Shown in pieces: positions 33,768 through 44,557 of a stretch of DNA of 64,000 nucleotides. The notes under the pieces were generated by a model, which worked only from the letters and a program-made list of their open reading frames with translations, was not told where the DNA came from and ran no database searches. A program made the position numbers and the translations under genes. Each line of letters opens with the position of its first letter. Position 1 is the first letter of the stretch. Origin of the DNA: Mameliella sp. CS4 (GTDB lineage Bacteria; Pseudomonadota; Alphaproteobacteria; Rhodobacterales; Rhodobacteraceae); NCBI RefSeq assembly GCF_019392335.1, contig NZ_JAHXRQ010000011.1:1-64000 (forward strand), read 5' to 3'.

Positions 33768-33791
33768 CCAAGGCCCTTGCAAGGGCCTTGG
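33768..33791 (+). terminator. lysC hairpin terminator
   Basis: CCAAGGCCCT (33768-33777) and AGGGCCTTGG (33782-33791) form a perfect ten-pair stem with a TGCA loop a few bases after lysC. No clear U-run follows. Confidence 0.6.
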
Positions 33792-33971
33792 CCCGCCCTT
33801 TGGCTGCGGTTCCGCCCACACCGAACGGGTGTTTTCTCATCAATCCGGCCCCCCGCACCACACGTATAGCGGGAATATTCTCACCACGTCCGTGAAAAGC
33901 GGTTTCCAATGGGGCACGCAATGCTCTATTGCTCCGGATCGCATCCACCGGAGAGGCGCGGGAAGACATCC

Positions 33972-36212
33972 ATGCCGACAAATACCGAATCGGAAAGCCG
34001 CAAGCTTCTTGGCCGGCTTCGCGACACGATGGCCGAGGATGCCGCCGGACAGGCGCGCCTGGACAAGATCACCCACCTGACGGCCGACAGCATCGGGACA
34101 GAGGTCTGCTCGATCTACCTCTTCCGCGACAGTGAAACGCTGGAACTCTGTGCCACCCAGGGCCTCAAGGAAGAGGCCGTGCACCAGACCCGGATGAAAC
34201 TGGGCGAGGGCCTGGTGGGCCGCGTCGCCGCCACCGGCAAGACGATCAATGCCGCGGATGCTCCCTCGGCCCGCGGGTTCCGCTACATGCCCGAAACCGG
34301 CGAAGAGATCTATTCCAGCTTCCTCGGCGTGCCGATCCAGCGGCTCGGCTCCAAGCTGGGGGTGCTGGTCGTCCAGTCCAAGCAGGCCCGCGAATTCACC
34401 TCGGACGAGGTCTACGCGCTCGAAGTGGTGGCGATGGTCCTGGCCGAGATGACCGAACTGGGCGCCTTCGTCGGCGAGGGCGCGGCGCTCAAGGCGCGCC
34501 ACACCCAACCGCTGCTGTTCCGGGGCGGCACCGGGCAGGAAGGCAGCGCCATGGGCAATGCCTGGCTGCACGAACCCCGCGTCGTCGTCACCAACCCGGT
34601 GGCCGACGACCCTGACAGCGAATTGCAGCGCCTGCACGATGCGGTGGACCAGCTGCGCGTCTCGGTCGACGAGATGCTGGCCGGCGCCGCTGGCGAGGGC
34701 GAACACGCCCAGGTGCTGGAAACCTACCGCATGTTCGCCAATTCCAAGGGCTGGATGCGCCGCATGGAAGAGGACATCGCCCGTGGCCTCTCGGCCGAGG
34801 CGGCGGTGGAAAAGGAACAGTCCACGGCCCGCGCCCGCATGGCGCAGATCAACGACACCTACCTGCGCGACCGGCTGCACGATCTCGACGACCTGTCGAA
34901 CCGGCTGTTGCGCATCCTCACCGGCCAAGGCGCCCAGACTGGCGCCGAACTGCCCGAAAACCCGATCCTGATCGCCCGCAACATCGGCCCCGGCGAACTG
35001 CTGGAATACAACCGCAAGCTCAAGGGCGTGGTGCTGGAGGAAGGCTCTGTCGGCAGCCATGCCGCCATCGTCGCCCGCGCCCTGGCGATCCCGCTGGTGA
35101 TCCATGTCGACCGCATCACCAACGAGGCGCTGAACGGCGACCAGATCCTGGTCGACGGCGACCAGGGCATCGTGCACCTGCGCCCGGACGAAACCGTGGT
35201 CAGCGCCTTTCGCGACAAGATGGCCATGCAGGCCAAGGCGCAGGAACGCTATTCCTCGATCCGCGACACAGACTGCGTTTCTGCCGACGGGGTGCGCGTG
35301 CACCTGCACATGAACGCCGGTCTCATGGCCGACCTGCCCTCGCTGACCGGCTCCGGCGCCGAAGGGGTGGGCCTGTTCCGGACAGAGCTGCAGTTCCTCG
35401 TCCGCAACAAGATGCCCAAACGCACCGAACTGGTCGATATCTACGCCAAGGTGCTGGACGCCGCCCAGGGCAAGCGCGTGATCTTCCGCACGCTCGACAT
35501 CGGGTCGGACAAGGTGCTGCCCTACATGAAATCGCTGGACGAGCCCAACCCGGCGCTTGGCTGGCGCGCGATCCGGGTGGCGCTGGACCGTCCCGGCGTG
35601 ATGCGGATGCAGTTGCAGGCGCTGGTGCGCGCCGCCAATGGCCGTCCTCTGTCGATCATGTTCCCCTTCATCGCCCAGTACGAGGAATATGCCCGCGCCC
35701 GCGACGAGGTGGACAAGGTGCTGGCCCGCGAACGCCGTCTGGGACACCCGGTGCCGGAAAAGCTCGAGGTCGGGGCCATGTTGGAAACCCCCAGCCTGGC
35801 CTTTGCCTCGCGGCGGTTCTTCGAAGAGGTCGAATTCCTGTCCATCGGCGGCAACGACCTGAAACAGTTCTTCTTTGCCGCGGACCGCGAAAACGAGCTG
35901 GTCCGCCGCCGCTACGACACGCTGAACGTCTCCTTCCTGACCTTTCTCGAAGACATCGTGGACCGCTGCGAGAGCACGGGCACACCGCTCAGTTTCTGCG
36001 GCGAGGATGCAGGCCGCCCGATCGAGGCGCTGGTGCTGGCGGCCATCGGTCTGCGCTCGCTCTCGATGCGTCCCGCCTCTGTCGGTCCGGTGAAGTCGCT
36101 CTTGATGCGCTATTCGCTGAAAGAGGTGCGCGACGTGATCGAGGAATCAAAGATGCGCGGCGAACAATCGGTACGGCAGGCCGTCATGGAGTACCTGCGC
36201 GACAATTCCTGA
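33972..36212 (+). CDS. ptsP: PEP-protein phosphotransferase of the nitrogen PTS (EI-Ntr)
   Basis: A 746-residue protein: N-terminal GAF domain (about 20-165), a PTS enzyme-I N-terminal region, the phospho-histidine site E-G-S-V-G-S-H-A-A-I-V-A-R-A-L-A-I-P, and the PEP-binding TIM barrel (G-L-F-R-T-E-L-Q-F-L, R-T-L-D-I-G-S-D-K, G-A-M-L-E-T-P, S-F-C-G-E-D-A). It takes phosphate from PEP and passes it to NPr, sensing nitrogen status through GAF. ATG 33972 is six bases after GGAAGA. Confidence 0.94.
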   Translation: MPTNTESESRKLLGRLRDTMAEDAAGQARLDKITHLTADSIGTEVCSIYLFRDSETLELCATQGLKEEAVHQTRMKLGEGLVGRVAATGKTINAADAPSARGFRYMPETGEEIYSSFLGVPIQRLGSKLGVLVVQSKQAREFTSDEVYALEVVAMVLAEMTELGAFVGEGAALKARHTQPLLFRGGTGQEGSAMGNAWLHEPRVVVTNPVADDPDSELQRLHDAVDQLRVSVDEMLAGAAGEGEHAQVLETYRMFANSKGWMRRMEEDIARGLSAEAAVEKEQSTARARMAQINDTYLRDRLHDLDDLSNRLLRILTGQGAQTGAELPENPILIARNIGPGELLEYNRKLKGVVLEEGSVGSHAAIVARALAIPLVIHVDRITNEALNGDQILVDGDQGIVHLRPDETVVSAFRDKMAMQAKAQERYSSIRDTDCVSADGVRVHLHMNAGLMADLPSLTGSGAEGVGLFRTELQFLVRNKMPKRTELVDIYAKVLDAAQGKRVIFRTLDIGSDKVLPYMKSLDEPNPALGWRAIRVALDRPGVMRMQLQALVRAANGRPLSIMFPFIAQYEEYARARDEVDKVLARERRLGHPVPEKLEVGAMLETPSLAFASRRFFEEVEFLSIGGNDLKQFFFAADRENELVRRRYDTLNVSFLTFLEDIVDRCESTGTPLSFCGEDAGRPIEALVLAAIGLRSLSMRPASVGPVKSLLMRYSLKEVRDVIEESKMRGEQSVRQAVMEYLRDNS

Positions 36213-36306
36213 TCGCAGAATTCTCACGCCGAGTTGCGCGGCAACGCATTGACAGGCGCCACCCGCGCTTCAATTCTTCGCCGACAAGAAAGACCAAGGG
36301 ACAGAT

Positions 36307-36740
36307 ATGCGCAAACAGATCATCACCGGCCTCTTCATTCTGGCCGGCGCCGCCGCCTTCGCCCACTCGGGCGTGCAAAACCGACCGTCCTGGCCCGTAT
36401 GGAGGCGATGAAATCCATCGGCGACGCGATGAAGGTGCTGGGCAGCATGGCCAAGGGACAGGCCGATTTCGACGCTGGCGCCGCGCAAACCGCTGCCGCC
36501 GCCATCGCGCGCCATTCCGCCAAGACCCCGGCGCTGTTCGAGGCGCGCGAAACCGATCCCAAGTCCGAGGCCAAGCCCGCGATCTGGGCTGATTTCGCCG
36601 ATTTCACCGCCAAGGCGGATGCGCTGGAAAGCGCCGCACTTGAGATTTCCGAAACCCTGACGACCCCGGATGAGCTTGTGCCCTCCGTCCAGCGTCTGGG
36701 CCAGGCCTGCAAGGCCTGCCACAGCCTTTACCGGGAATGA
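36307..36740 (+). pseudogene. Cytochrome c' family (c556) gene with one-base deletion
   Basis: An ATG at 36307 starts a signal peptide (M-R-K-Q-I-I-T-G-L-F-I-L-A-G-A-A-A-F-A-H) that runs on to S-G-V-Q-N and then shifts out of frame, stopping soon after. The mature cytochrome continues in the frame two bases on, from P-T-V-L-A-R-M-E-A-M-K-S-I-G-D-A-M-K to the heme site C-K-A-C-H-S-L-Y-R-E. Adding one C within 36376-36383 would restore S-G-V-Q-N-P-T-V-L-A-R-M, the usual family sequence. It is therefore a frameshifted gene or a sequencing error. The product would be a periplasmic c-type cytochrome next to a copper oxidase. Confidence 0.8.
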
Positions 36741-38041
36741 CCATGTCGCTCAGCCGCCGCCAGTTCCTTGGCACTACTCTGGCCGCCACCGCCCTGCCCC
36801 GCATGGCCTGGGCCGCGCCACATCCCCTTCGGGCCGAACCCGTGGTCTCGCAGATCCTCGACGCCGGAGAGGGTCAGACGGCAGGCTACGGCTTCAACGG
36901 CTCGACCCCCGGCCCGGAACTGCGCCTGCGCGCCGGAGAGCGCCTGACCGTCGCCTTTGACAACAGCCTGCCCGAGCCAACGACAGTCCACTGGCACGGC
37001 ATTCGGATCGAAAATGCAATGGACGGCGTGCCCGGCCTGACCCAGGACCCGGTCGCCGCCGGGGACCGGTTCGACTATGACTTCGTCACGCCTGACGCGG
37101 GCACCTACTGGTATCACTCGCATCACCAAAGCTGGGAACAGGTGGCGCGCGGCCTTTACGGCGCGCTCATCGTCGAAGAGGCCACACCCCCGGACGTCGA
37201 TCACGACATCACCGTGATCCTCGATGACTGGCGGCTGGAACGCTCGGGCGCGCTGGCGGGCGATTTCGGCAACATGCATGATTTCGCCCATGCCGGGCGG
37301 CTGGGCAATTTCGCCAAGGCGCTCCTTCCGGATGTCACGGTGAACCGGGGCCAGCGTGTCCGCCTGCGCATCATCAACACCGCCACTGCGCGCGTCTTTC
37401 CGCTAGCGCTCGAGGGGATCGAGGGCCGGATCGTGGCGCTGGATGGCCGCCCCCTGCCTGCGCCGCGCGCCCTGGACGAGATGCTGTTGGCCCCGGCGCA
37501 GCGGATCGACGTGATCGGCGACGTGACGGACGCGGTGCGCTTTCTCTTTCCAACCCCGGAAGAGGCCTTTGAAATGGGACGGCTGAACCCGGGCCAGGAC
37601 CCGGCGACACCGCGTGAGACACCCGTCACCGCCTTGCCGGACGCGCACCGCCCACGGCCCTCCGCCGACGCCCGCGCCCTCACCCTGCGCATGCAGGGCG
37701 GCGCGATGGGCGGGCGCCACGCGGGTGATGACATCTGGTCCTTCAACGGGGTCTCGGGCCTGCCCGACGCCCCCTGGGCCCGCATCGACCGGGGAGAGAC
37801 AGCACGGCTGACGCTGGTCAACGACACCGCCTTCCCGCATGGCATCCACCTGCACGGGCACCACTTCCACGAGGTGAACGCCGATGGCACAACCGGCGAC
37901 CTGCGCGACACGACCCTGCTGATGCGCGGCGAGACGCGAGAGATCCTCGTGGTCTTCGACAACCCGGGCAAATGGCTCCTGCATTGTCACATGCTGGGGC
38001 ACCAGGCCTCGGGGATGAAAACATGGGTCGAGGTCGCCTGA
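36737..38041 (+). CDS. Tat-exported multicopper oxidase
   Basis: A 434-residue periplasmic oxidase. The twin-arginine signal S-R-R-Q-F-L-G (6-12) precedes three cupredoxin domains. Copper ligands: H-W-H-G (85-88), H-S-H-H (127-130), H-G-I-H-L-H-G-H-H-F-H (about 352-362) and H-C-H-M-L-G-H (416-422) with axial Met427. A Met/His-rich insert (M-Q-G-G-A-M-G-G-R-H) may bind extra copper. It could oxidise cuprous ion or an organic substrate. ATGA overlap with the cytochrome c' gene and one-base overlap with the next cytochrome gene indicate one operon. Confidence 0.9.
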   Translation: MTMSLSRRQFLGTTLAATALPRMAWAAPHPLRAEPVVSQILDAGEGQTAGYGFNGSTPGPELRLRAGERLTVAFDNSLPEPTTVHWHGIRIENAMDGVPGLTQDPVAAGDRFDYDFVTPDAGTYWYHSHHQSWEQVARGLYGALIVEEATPPDVDHDITVILDDWRLERSGALAGDFGNMHDFAHAGRLGNFAKALLPDVTVNRGQRVRLRIINTATARVFPLALEGIEGRIVALDGRPLPAPRALDEMLLAPAQRIDVIGDVTDAVRFLFPTPEEAFEMGRLNPGQDPATPRETPVTALPDAHRPRPSADARALTLRMQGGAMGGRHAGDDIWSFNGVSGLPDAPWARIDRGETARLTLVNDTAFPHGIHLHGHHFHEVNADGTTGDLRDTTLLMRGETREILVVFDNPGKWLLHCHMLGHQASGMKTWVEVA

Positions 38042-38463
38042 TGCGCGTGCTGGCCCTCTCCCTTCTGCCCCTGCCCGCGCTGGCGGGTCACGAACTCGAC
38101 GGGCGCGACATCGCCGCCGGGCAGGCGATCCATGCCGAGAAGTGCGCCACATGCCACGGTGCCAAGCTGCAGGGCCAGCCCGACTGGCAGACCCCGGACG
38201 ATCAGGGCATCTATCCCGCGCCTCCGCATGACGAGACCGGCCATACCTGGCACCATTCCAACGCCGATCTCTTCGACTATACAAAACGCGGCGGGCAGGC
38301 GATTGTGGCCGATCTGGGCCTCAAGAACTTTACCAGCGGGATGCCCGGATTCGGCGATACGCTTACGGATGAGGAAATCTGGCAGGTGCTGGCCTATATC
38401 CGCGCGACCTGGCCGGACCGCATCCGCGAGATCCACGCCAGCCGCAATCCCCCGCACGACTGA
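38041..38463 (+). CDS. Periplasmic cytochrome c
   Basis: A 140-residue class I cytochrome c with a signal peptide (1-15) and the heme motif C-A-T-C-H near 34-38; M-P-G-F in G-M-P-G-F-G-D supplies the axial Met. A His-rich loop (H-D-E-T-G-H-T-W-H-H) follows the heme site. Start ATG overlaps the oxidase stop. It probably carries electrons to or from the multicopper oxidase. Confidence 0.88.
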   Translation: MRVLALSLLPLPALAGHELDGRDIAAGQAIHAEKCATCHGAKLQGQPDWQTPDDQGIYPAPPHDETGHTWHHSNADLFDYTKRGGQAIVADLGLKNFTSGMPGFGDTLTDEEIWQVLAYIRATWPDRIREIHASRNPPHD

Positions 38464-38487
38464 CCGGGCGGCCGGGCCCGGGAAACA

Positions 38488-38531
38488 CCCATGAAAAAAC
38501 CCGGTCACAGCCTTCGGCATGTGACCGGGTT
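38488..38531 (-). terminator. Strong minus-strand terminator
   Basis: AACCCGGTCAC (38498-38508) pairs with GTGACCGGGTT (38521-38531). Read on the minus strand, the stem is followed by TTTTTT, a classical factor-independent terminator. It would end transcription coming from the EcsC gene or a small RNA between them. Confidence 0.75.
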
Positions 38532-38717
38532 CCAGGACTGTCTACACGAGTTCGCCCCTACCGTTCTGGCCAGAGCGCCGCCCGCGCGTTCTGCGCGGAT
38601 GGAGACCCTATCCCCTGTGCTTTTGGCGCGGCCTTCGGCGAAGCCGGGCCTTTCGTGGGACGGGCGCTTCGTTCCGGGGCTTTCCGCCCCGGTACGACTC
38701 ACTTACCCCGATTAAGC
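38490..38717 (-). ncRNA. Candidate structured RNA or long 3' UTR
   Basis: About 180 GC-rich bases lie between the EcsC stop and the terminator. Read on the minus strand they contain the hairpin CCGGGGC-GGAAA-GCCCCGG, GGCCCGGCTTCGCCGAAGGCC and GCGCAGAACGCGC, consistent with a folded RNA. A 65-codon frame (38505-38702) runs into the terminator stem and has an implausible Arg/Gly/Ser composition. I do not recognise the RNA as tmRNA, RNase P, SRP or 6S RNA. Confidence 0.35.
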
Positions 38718-39482
38718 CTAATTCCGCGTTAACCGCGGTTCCGACATCTGCTTTTTCAGCTCGGCCACAAGGTCCTCGCGCGGCAGACCGGACCGGTCCG
38801 CCAGCGCCAGCAGGCCGAAATGCACATGCGCCATCTGCTGATAATAGCTGGTATAGGCGTAATTCGTGGCCGCCCCCGCCACGGCCCCCAGCACCGGCAC
38901 CGTCTGCGCCGCCAGTTTCTGGCCCATCGCGATGGAAAGTTTCGGCGCGATTCGCGCGATCAGGCTGTGTACCGCCGCCCCCGTCACCGTGACCCGTGCC
39001 GCCAGGAAACCCATATCGGCGCCGTCATCCTCTTCCAGCGGGCCTGCCACGGCAAAGACCGTCAGGCATTCGCGCGCCACCGCCGGGTCATTGGGGTCGA
39101 ACCCATGTTCCGCCGCGATCCCCTGGATCGCGCGCAAGAGCACCGTCACCGTGACCGGCAGTTCCGCCAGTGCCGTGGGCAAGCCACCCGATCCGCCCGC
39201 CGCGCCCATGGCCGTGGCCAGCGCCGTGTTCAGCCAGCCTTTCTGGTCCGGCACCATGCCGCGCGAGTGTTGCGCCGCCTGCATCGCCACCGTCAGCGCC
39301 CGGCGCGTCGCCTCTTCCAGCCGGTCCTTGGCATGGTCCGGCAGCCGTTCCAGCAGGTTCCCGGCCTGCCCGCCGATCAGCGACAGCACCTGCATCCCGA
39401 TGGAGCCGGCCTCGTCGTAACGCTTTGCAAGGGCGGCAATTTCCGCCTCGTGATACCGCACCGGCAATGTCGTCTCAGTCAC
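38718..39482 (-). CDS. EcsC family protein
   Basis: A 254-residue protein with the EcsC features: an N-terminal helical part, Gly/Ala-rich amphipathic stretch A-M-G-A-A-G-G-S-G-G-L-P-T-A-L-A-E-L-P-V near the middle, and a hydrophobic C-terminal half ending N-Y-A-Y-T-S-Y-Y-Q-Q-M-A-H-V-H-F. EcsC occurs with ABC exporters in Bacillus but its role is not known. GAGGAGGG six bases before GTG 39482 decides the start. Confidence 0.85.
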   Translation of the reverse strand: MTETTLPVRYHEAEIAALAKRYDEAGSIGMQVLSLIGGQAGNLLERLPDHAKDRLEEATRRALTVAMQAAQHSRGMVPDQKGWLNTALATAMGAAGGSGGLPTALAELPVTVTVLLRAIQGIAAEHGFDPNDPAVARECLTVFAVAGPLEEDDGADMGFLAARVTVTGAAVHSLIARIAPKLSIAMGQKLAAQTVPVLGAVAGAATNYAYTSYYQQMAHVHFGLLALADRSGLPREDLVAELKKQMSEPRLTRN

Positions 39483-39532
39483 ATCCAGGCCCTCCTCGAT
39501 CCTCACAAAGATGGGATCAGACGGGCCCGCGA

Positions 39533-40018
39533 TCAAGCCGCGCGCGTCACCGGGCCCGCGACACCCGCCCAGGCATCGGGCACCAGCGCCAGCCCCAGAA
39601 CCCGGTCCGGGTTGGTCGGCGGCGGCATCTCGACCCCTTCCAGGCGCCGGAAGCCGAAGCGCCCGTAATAGGGCGCGTCGCCCACCAGCAGCACCCGCGC
39701 AAAGCCCAGTTCCGCGGCCCGCGCCACCGTGTCCCGGATCAGCGCCGCGCCCAGCCCCTCGCCCTGGGCAATGGGGTGCACCGCGACCGGCCCCAGCAGC
39801 AAGGCGTCACAGGCCCCGACGCGCACCGGCCAAAAGCGGATCGCCCCGCCGATGGTGCCATTCTCGTCCCGGGCCACGCGGCACAGCGGCGCCACCGGCG
39901 CCACATCCTCGCGCAGGCGGTAAGAGGACAGCGCCGTGCGCCCCGGCGCAAAGGCCAGGTCGAAGAGGGCTTCGACCTCCCACCAGTCATCCTCTGTTTC
40001 CTGTGCAAGCGTGAACAC
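39533..40018 (-). CDS. GNAT family N-acetyltransferase (YhbS-like)
   Basis: A 161-residue acetyltransferase with A-V-H-P-I-A-Q-G-E-G-L-G-A-A-L-I-R as the acetyl-CoA loop and V-G-D-A-P-Y-Y-G-R-F-G-F-R at the C-terminal end, as in the YhbS-like group. I prefer GTG 40018; a TTG at 40054 extends the frame into sequence that overlaps the divergent gene's leader. Confidence 0.85.
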   Translation of the reverse strand: MFTLAQETEDDWWEVEALFDLAFAPGRTALSSYRLREDVAPVAPLCRVARDENGTIGGAIRFWPVRVGACDALLLGPVAVHPIAQGEGLGAALIRDTVARAAELGFARVLLVGDAPYYGRFGFRRLEGVEMPPPTNPDRVLGLALVPDAWAGVAGPVTRAA

Positions 40019-40101
40019 CAGCCCTGCCCCCTGCCCCCGTGCATTCCGGCGCAAGGCCGCGTATCACGCGTCAAACCCACGCGCAAACAGGAGCGACACC
40101 C

Positions 40102-40707
40102 TTGTTCTATCGTCCCGAGGATGGCCACGGCCTGCCGCACAACCCGTTCAACGCCATCGTGACACCCCGCCCCATCGGCTGGATTTCGACCCGGGGGACC
40201 GACGGGCACGACAATCTGGCGCCCTATTCCTTTTTCAACGCGGTCGCCTATGTCCCGCCACAGGTCATGTTCTCCTCGACCTCGGCCAAGGAGGATCGCG
40301 GCGACACCAAGGACAGCGTCGCCCAGATCCGCGAAACCGGTGTCTTCTGCGTCAACATCGTGGAATACGAAATGCGCGACGCGATGAACGCCACCTCCGC
40401 CTTCTTCGGCAAGGATGTCGACGAATTCGCCGAGGCGGGCCTCGAAAAGGCGGAATGCGAGACCATCGCCTGTTCCCGCGTCGCGGCGGCGCCCGCCAAC
40501 CTGGAATGCAAGCTGACCCAGATCGTGCAACTGCCCGGAAAGGCGAATTTCGCTGTCTTTGGAGAGGTGACCGGCGTGCACATCCGCGACAACTGCCTGG
40601 TCGACGGCATCTTCGACGTGCTGACCTTCAACCCGCTCAGCCGGATGGGCTATCGCGACTACACCGTCGTGCGCGAGAAATTCGAACTGAGGCGCCCAGG
40701 AGAGTGA
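40102..40707 (+). CDS. Flavin reductase-like domain protein
   Basis: A 201-residue protein of the flavin reductase (DIM6/NTAB) family: N-A-I-V-T-P-R-P-I-G-W-I-S-T-R, A-P-Y-S-F-F-N-A-V-A-Y-V-P-P and C-V-N-I-V-E-Y form the FMN-binding split barrel. The start is TTG 40102, with AGGAG eight bases upstream; no ATG fits. It would bind FMN and use NAD(P)H, but the partner is unknown. Confidence 0.85.
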   Translation: MFYRPEDGHGLPHNPFNAIVTPRPIGWISTRGTDGHDNLAPYSFFNAVAYVPPQVMFSSTSAKEDRGDTKDSVAQIRETGVFCVNIVEYEMRDAMNATSAFFGKDVDEFAEAGLEKAECETIACSRVAAAPANLECKLTQIVQLPGKANFAVFGEVTGVHIRDNCLVDGIFDVLTFNPLSRMGYRDYTVVREKFELRRPGE

Positions 40708-40760
40708 CGGCGCAGCCCCGCGCTGGCCGCCTTGGAAAGCGGGTTCGGATACCGCGCAAC

Positions 40761-40822
40761 AGCGCCGGGCGCTGAACGGCTTTTTACGGGGAGCGAGCTT
40801 TTCACCCTCATGTCCGCTCCCC
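40761..40822 (+). terminator. Hairpins after the flavin-reductase gene
   Basis: AGCGC-CGG-GCGCT (40761-40773) is followed within seven bases by TTTTT, and GGGGAGCG (40788-40795) pairs with CGCTCCCC (40815-40822). Together they are the likely transcription end for the rightward gene and, as the second stem is symmetric, for the leftward LysR gene. I see no gene in the rest of 40708-41009. Confidence 0.5.
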
Positions 40823-41009
40823 GACAGCGGTCATCCTCCTGTGGTGCGGCGAAAGCTGGCAAAGAGCCCATCTTGCAGGATTGCTGCACCATGCACGGAT
40901 GTCTGCTCAGTATTGGAAGACACAGCGGCTTGTCACGACGTCGGACCAATTAACACATTTGAACGCGCGTCTGTTCCGCAAGCATCTTTTTCAATCATAG
41001 GGCCCGTGA

Positions 41010-41879
41010 TCAAAGATAACCTTCTTCTTTCTGCCAGACGCTTTCGGCGATTGTTGTCCAAGTCTGGCGGGATACGGCCTTTGGGCCGGCGAGGAGCCAA
41101 TAGCTTTCGTGATGGGCAAGCGATCGCTCGTCGAGACGGACAAGCGTTCCTTCCTCGAGCGCACCGGCACAAAGGGGTAGCGATGCGAGAGCTACTCCCA
41201 GCCCCGCCTTTGCCGCGGTCAGAGCAGAGAGTTGGGTGTCAAAGCGCAGATGTGGCACGGGTGTCGTCGGAATGCCGAAGGCCGCTGCCCAGGCAGGCCA
41301 GCCCGGGCGGGCTCCGGCGCAGGCAATCCGCGGCAAACTGGTCCAGGGGTCGGCGCGTTCCGCGAGGGAGGGTGCCGCGACGGGGGCCAGTTCTTCGGCG
41401 TACAGGCAGGCCTTGTAAGGATGCGGCCAATCCCCTGTGCCGTAGCGGATGCGGATCACGTCGTCGAGCGGCGCCTCATGTGCGCCCAGGACAAGCGTCC
41501 GAATTGAAATCTCGGCCCCCGTCACGGCCTGTAGCTGGCCCAGCCGCGGCATCAGCCACAGCTCGATCAACGACTGGCTGGCCGATATCGTCAGCCGTTT
41601 GTGCCCCGCGCCGAACACCGCCTCTGTGCTGTCACGCAACCCGTCAAGCGCATGGCGCACATGGGGAAGCCACGCCTCGCCTTCGACGGTCAGAGCGATG
41701 GCGCGCGCTTTGCGGTTGAACAGTCTGACGCCAAGATGCTGCTCGAGTTGACCGATCCGCTGGCTGACCGCCGCCTGTGTCAGGCCAACCTCTCCTGCGG
41801 CAGCGGTGAAACTGCCAAGACGGGCGGCTGCCTCGAATGCACGTATCCATTCGAGCGGAGGAAGGTGGCTTCCATTCAT
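41010..41879 (-). CDS. LysR-type transcriptional regulator
   Basis: A 289-residue LysR protein of the GcvA-like branch. The N-terminal helix-turn-helix (about 8-67: F-E-A-A-A-R-L-G-S-F-T-A-A-A and T-Q-A-A-V-S-Q-R-I-G-Q-L-E) leads to a periplasmic-binding-like sensor domain (about 92-289). It is divergent from the dioxygenase gene with about 97 bases between starts, and probably activates that operon in response to its substrate. Confidence 0.9.
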   Translation of the reverse strand: MNGSHLPPLEWIRAFEAAARLGSFTAAAGEVGLTQAAVSQRIGQLEQHLGVRLFNRKARAIALTVEGEAWLPHVRHALDGLRDSTEAVFGAGHKRLTISASQSLIELWLMPRLGQLQAVTGAEISIRTLVLGAHEAPLDDVIRIRYGTGDWPHPYKACLYAEELAPVAAPSLAERADPWTSLPRIACAGARPGWPAWAAAFGIPTTPVPHLRFDTQLSALTAAKAGLGVALASLPLCAGALEEGTLVRLDERSLAHHESYWLLAGPKAVSRQTWTTIAESVWQKEEGYL

Positions 41880-41913
41880 AAGTCAATCCATGCCTCATGT
41901 CGGCTTTTCCTAA

Positions 41914-43711
<1,798 letters not shown>

Positions 43712-43715
<4 letters not shown>

Positions 43716-44557
43716 GCCGTGTTCTGCTCGTCATCATGGACGGGGCTGGCTACGACGCGGCCCTGTCCGAATGCGGCTGGCTGGAAGGCGCGGTGACACT
43801 GGGGCAGGCACGCCGGTGGAAGATGCGCACCGCGCTGCCCAGCCTTTCAGGCCCCATGTACGAGACCATTCACACCGGCCTCTGGCCGCATCAGCATGGG
43901 ATCGTTTCCAATGACGGGATGCGCGCATCCTCCTCACCCAACGTGTTTTCACTGACCCGCGTGGCCGGCAAGCGCACGGGCGCGGTGGCGCAATCCTACT
44001 TTCACAAGCTCTATGTCGGACAAAAGTGGGATCCGTTGCGCTCCATCGAGCATCTGGATGAGACGGCGGATATCCAGGCCGCCCGGTTCTATTCGATGGA
44101 GGGCTACGGCCCGATGAACGCCTGTTCCCCCGCCGAAATCGATCTTTGCGCTCAGGCGACGCTGATGATGGAACGGTATGCGCCCGACTACATGCTGCTG
44201 CACACCTGCTCGGCCGATACGCTGGGACATACGTTTGGCGGTGACAGCAAAGAATATCGCCGCCAGATCTGGCACATCGACAATGCTCTGTCGCGATCGA
44301 TCCCGGTGTGGCGCGACTTGGGCTATGATGTCATCGTCACCGCCGACCACGGTATGACATCCGACCACTGGCACGGCGGCACGGCACCGGCGGCAACGGA
44401 GGTTCCCTTCTATCTGTTTTCTGACGCAGAAGCCCCAGAAGAGGGAGAGGAGCTGTCCCAACTGGGCATCGCCGCCTCGGTTCTGGCTCTCATCGGTGTC
44501 CCGCCAGCGGAGGGTATGGGCGACGCTTTTCTCACGCCACGACCACATGCCAAGTGA
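43712..44557 (+). CDS. Alkaline-phosphatase-superfamily hydrolase of the phosphonate operon
   Basis: A 281-residue enzyme of the phosphodiesterase/phosphonoacetate-hydrolase-like branch. Two-zinc ligands appear at Asp10 (V-I-M-D-G-A-G), Asp169 and His173 (S-A-D-T-L-G-H), Asp212-His213 (T-A-D-H-G-M) and His221 (D-H-W-H-G-G); Ser46 in L-P-S-L-S-G takes the nucleophile place, followed by T-G-L-W-P-H-Q-H-G-I. It is cytoplasmic (no signal peptide). ATGA overlap with the HD gene puts it in the operon. It may release phosphate or the phosphonate from an ester before or beside C-P cleavage. Confidence 0.8.

Noticed and set aside
38505..38702. 65-codon minus-strand frame downstream of EcsC
   Set aside because: It ends inside the terminator stem, is Arg/Gly/Ser-biased and has a GTG start without support; a structured RNA or UTR explains the region better.
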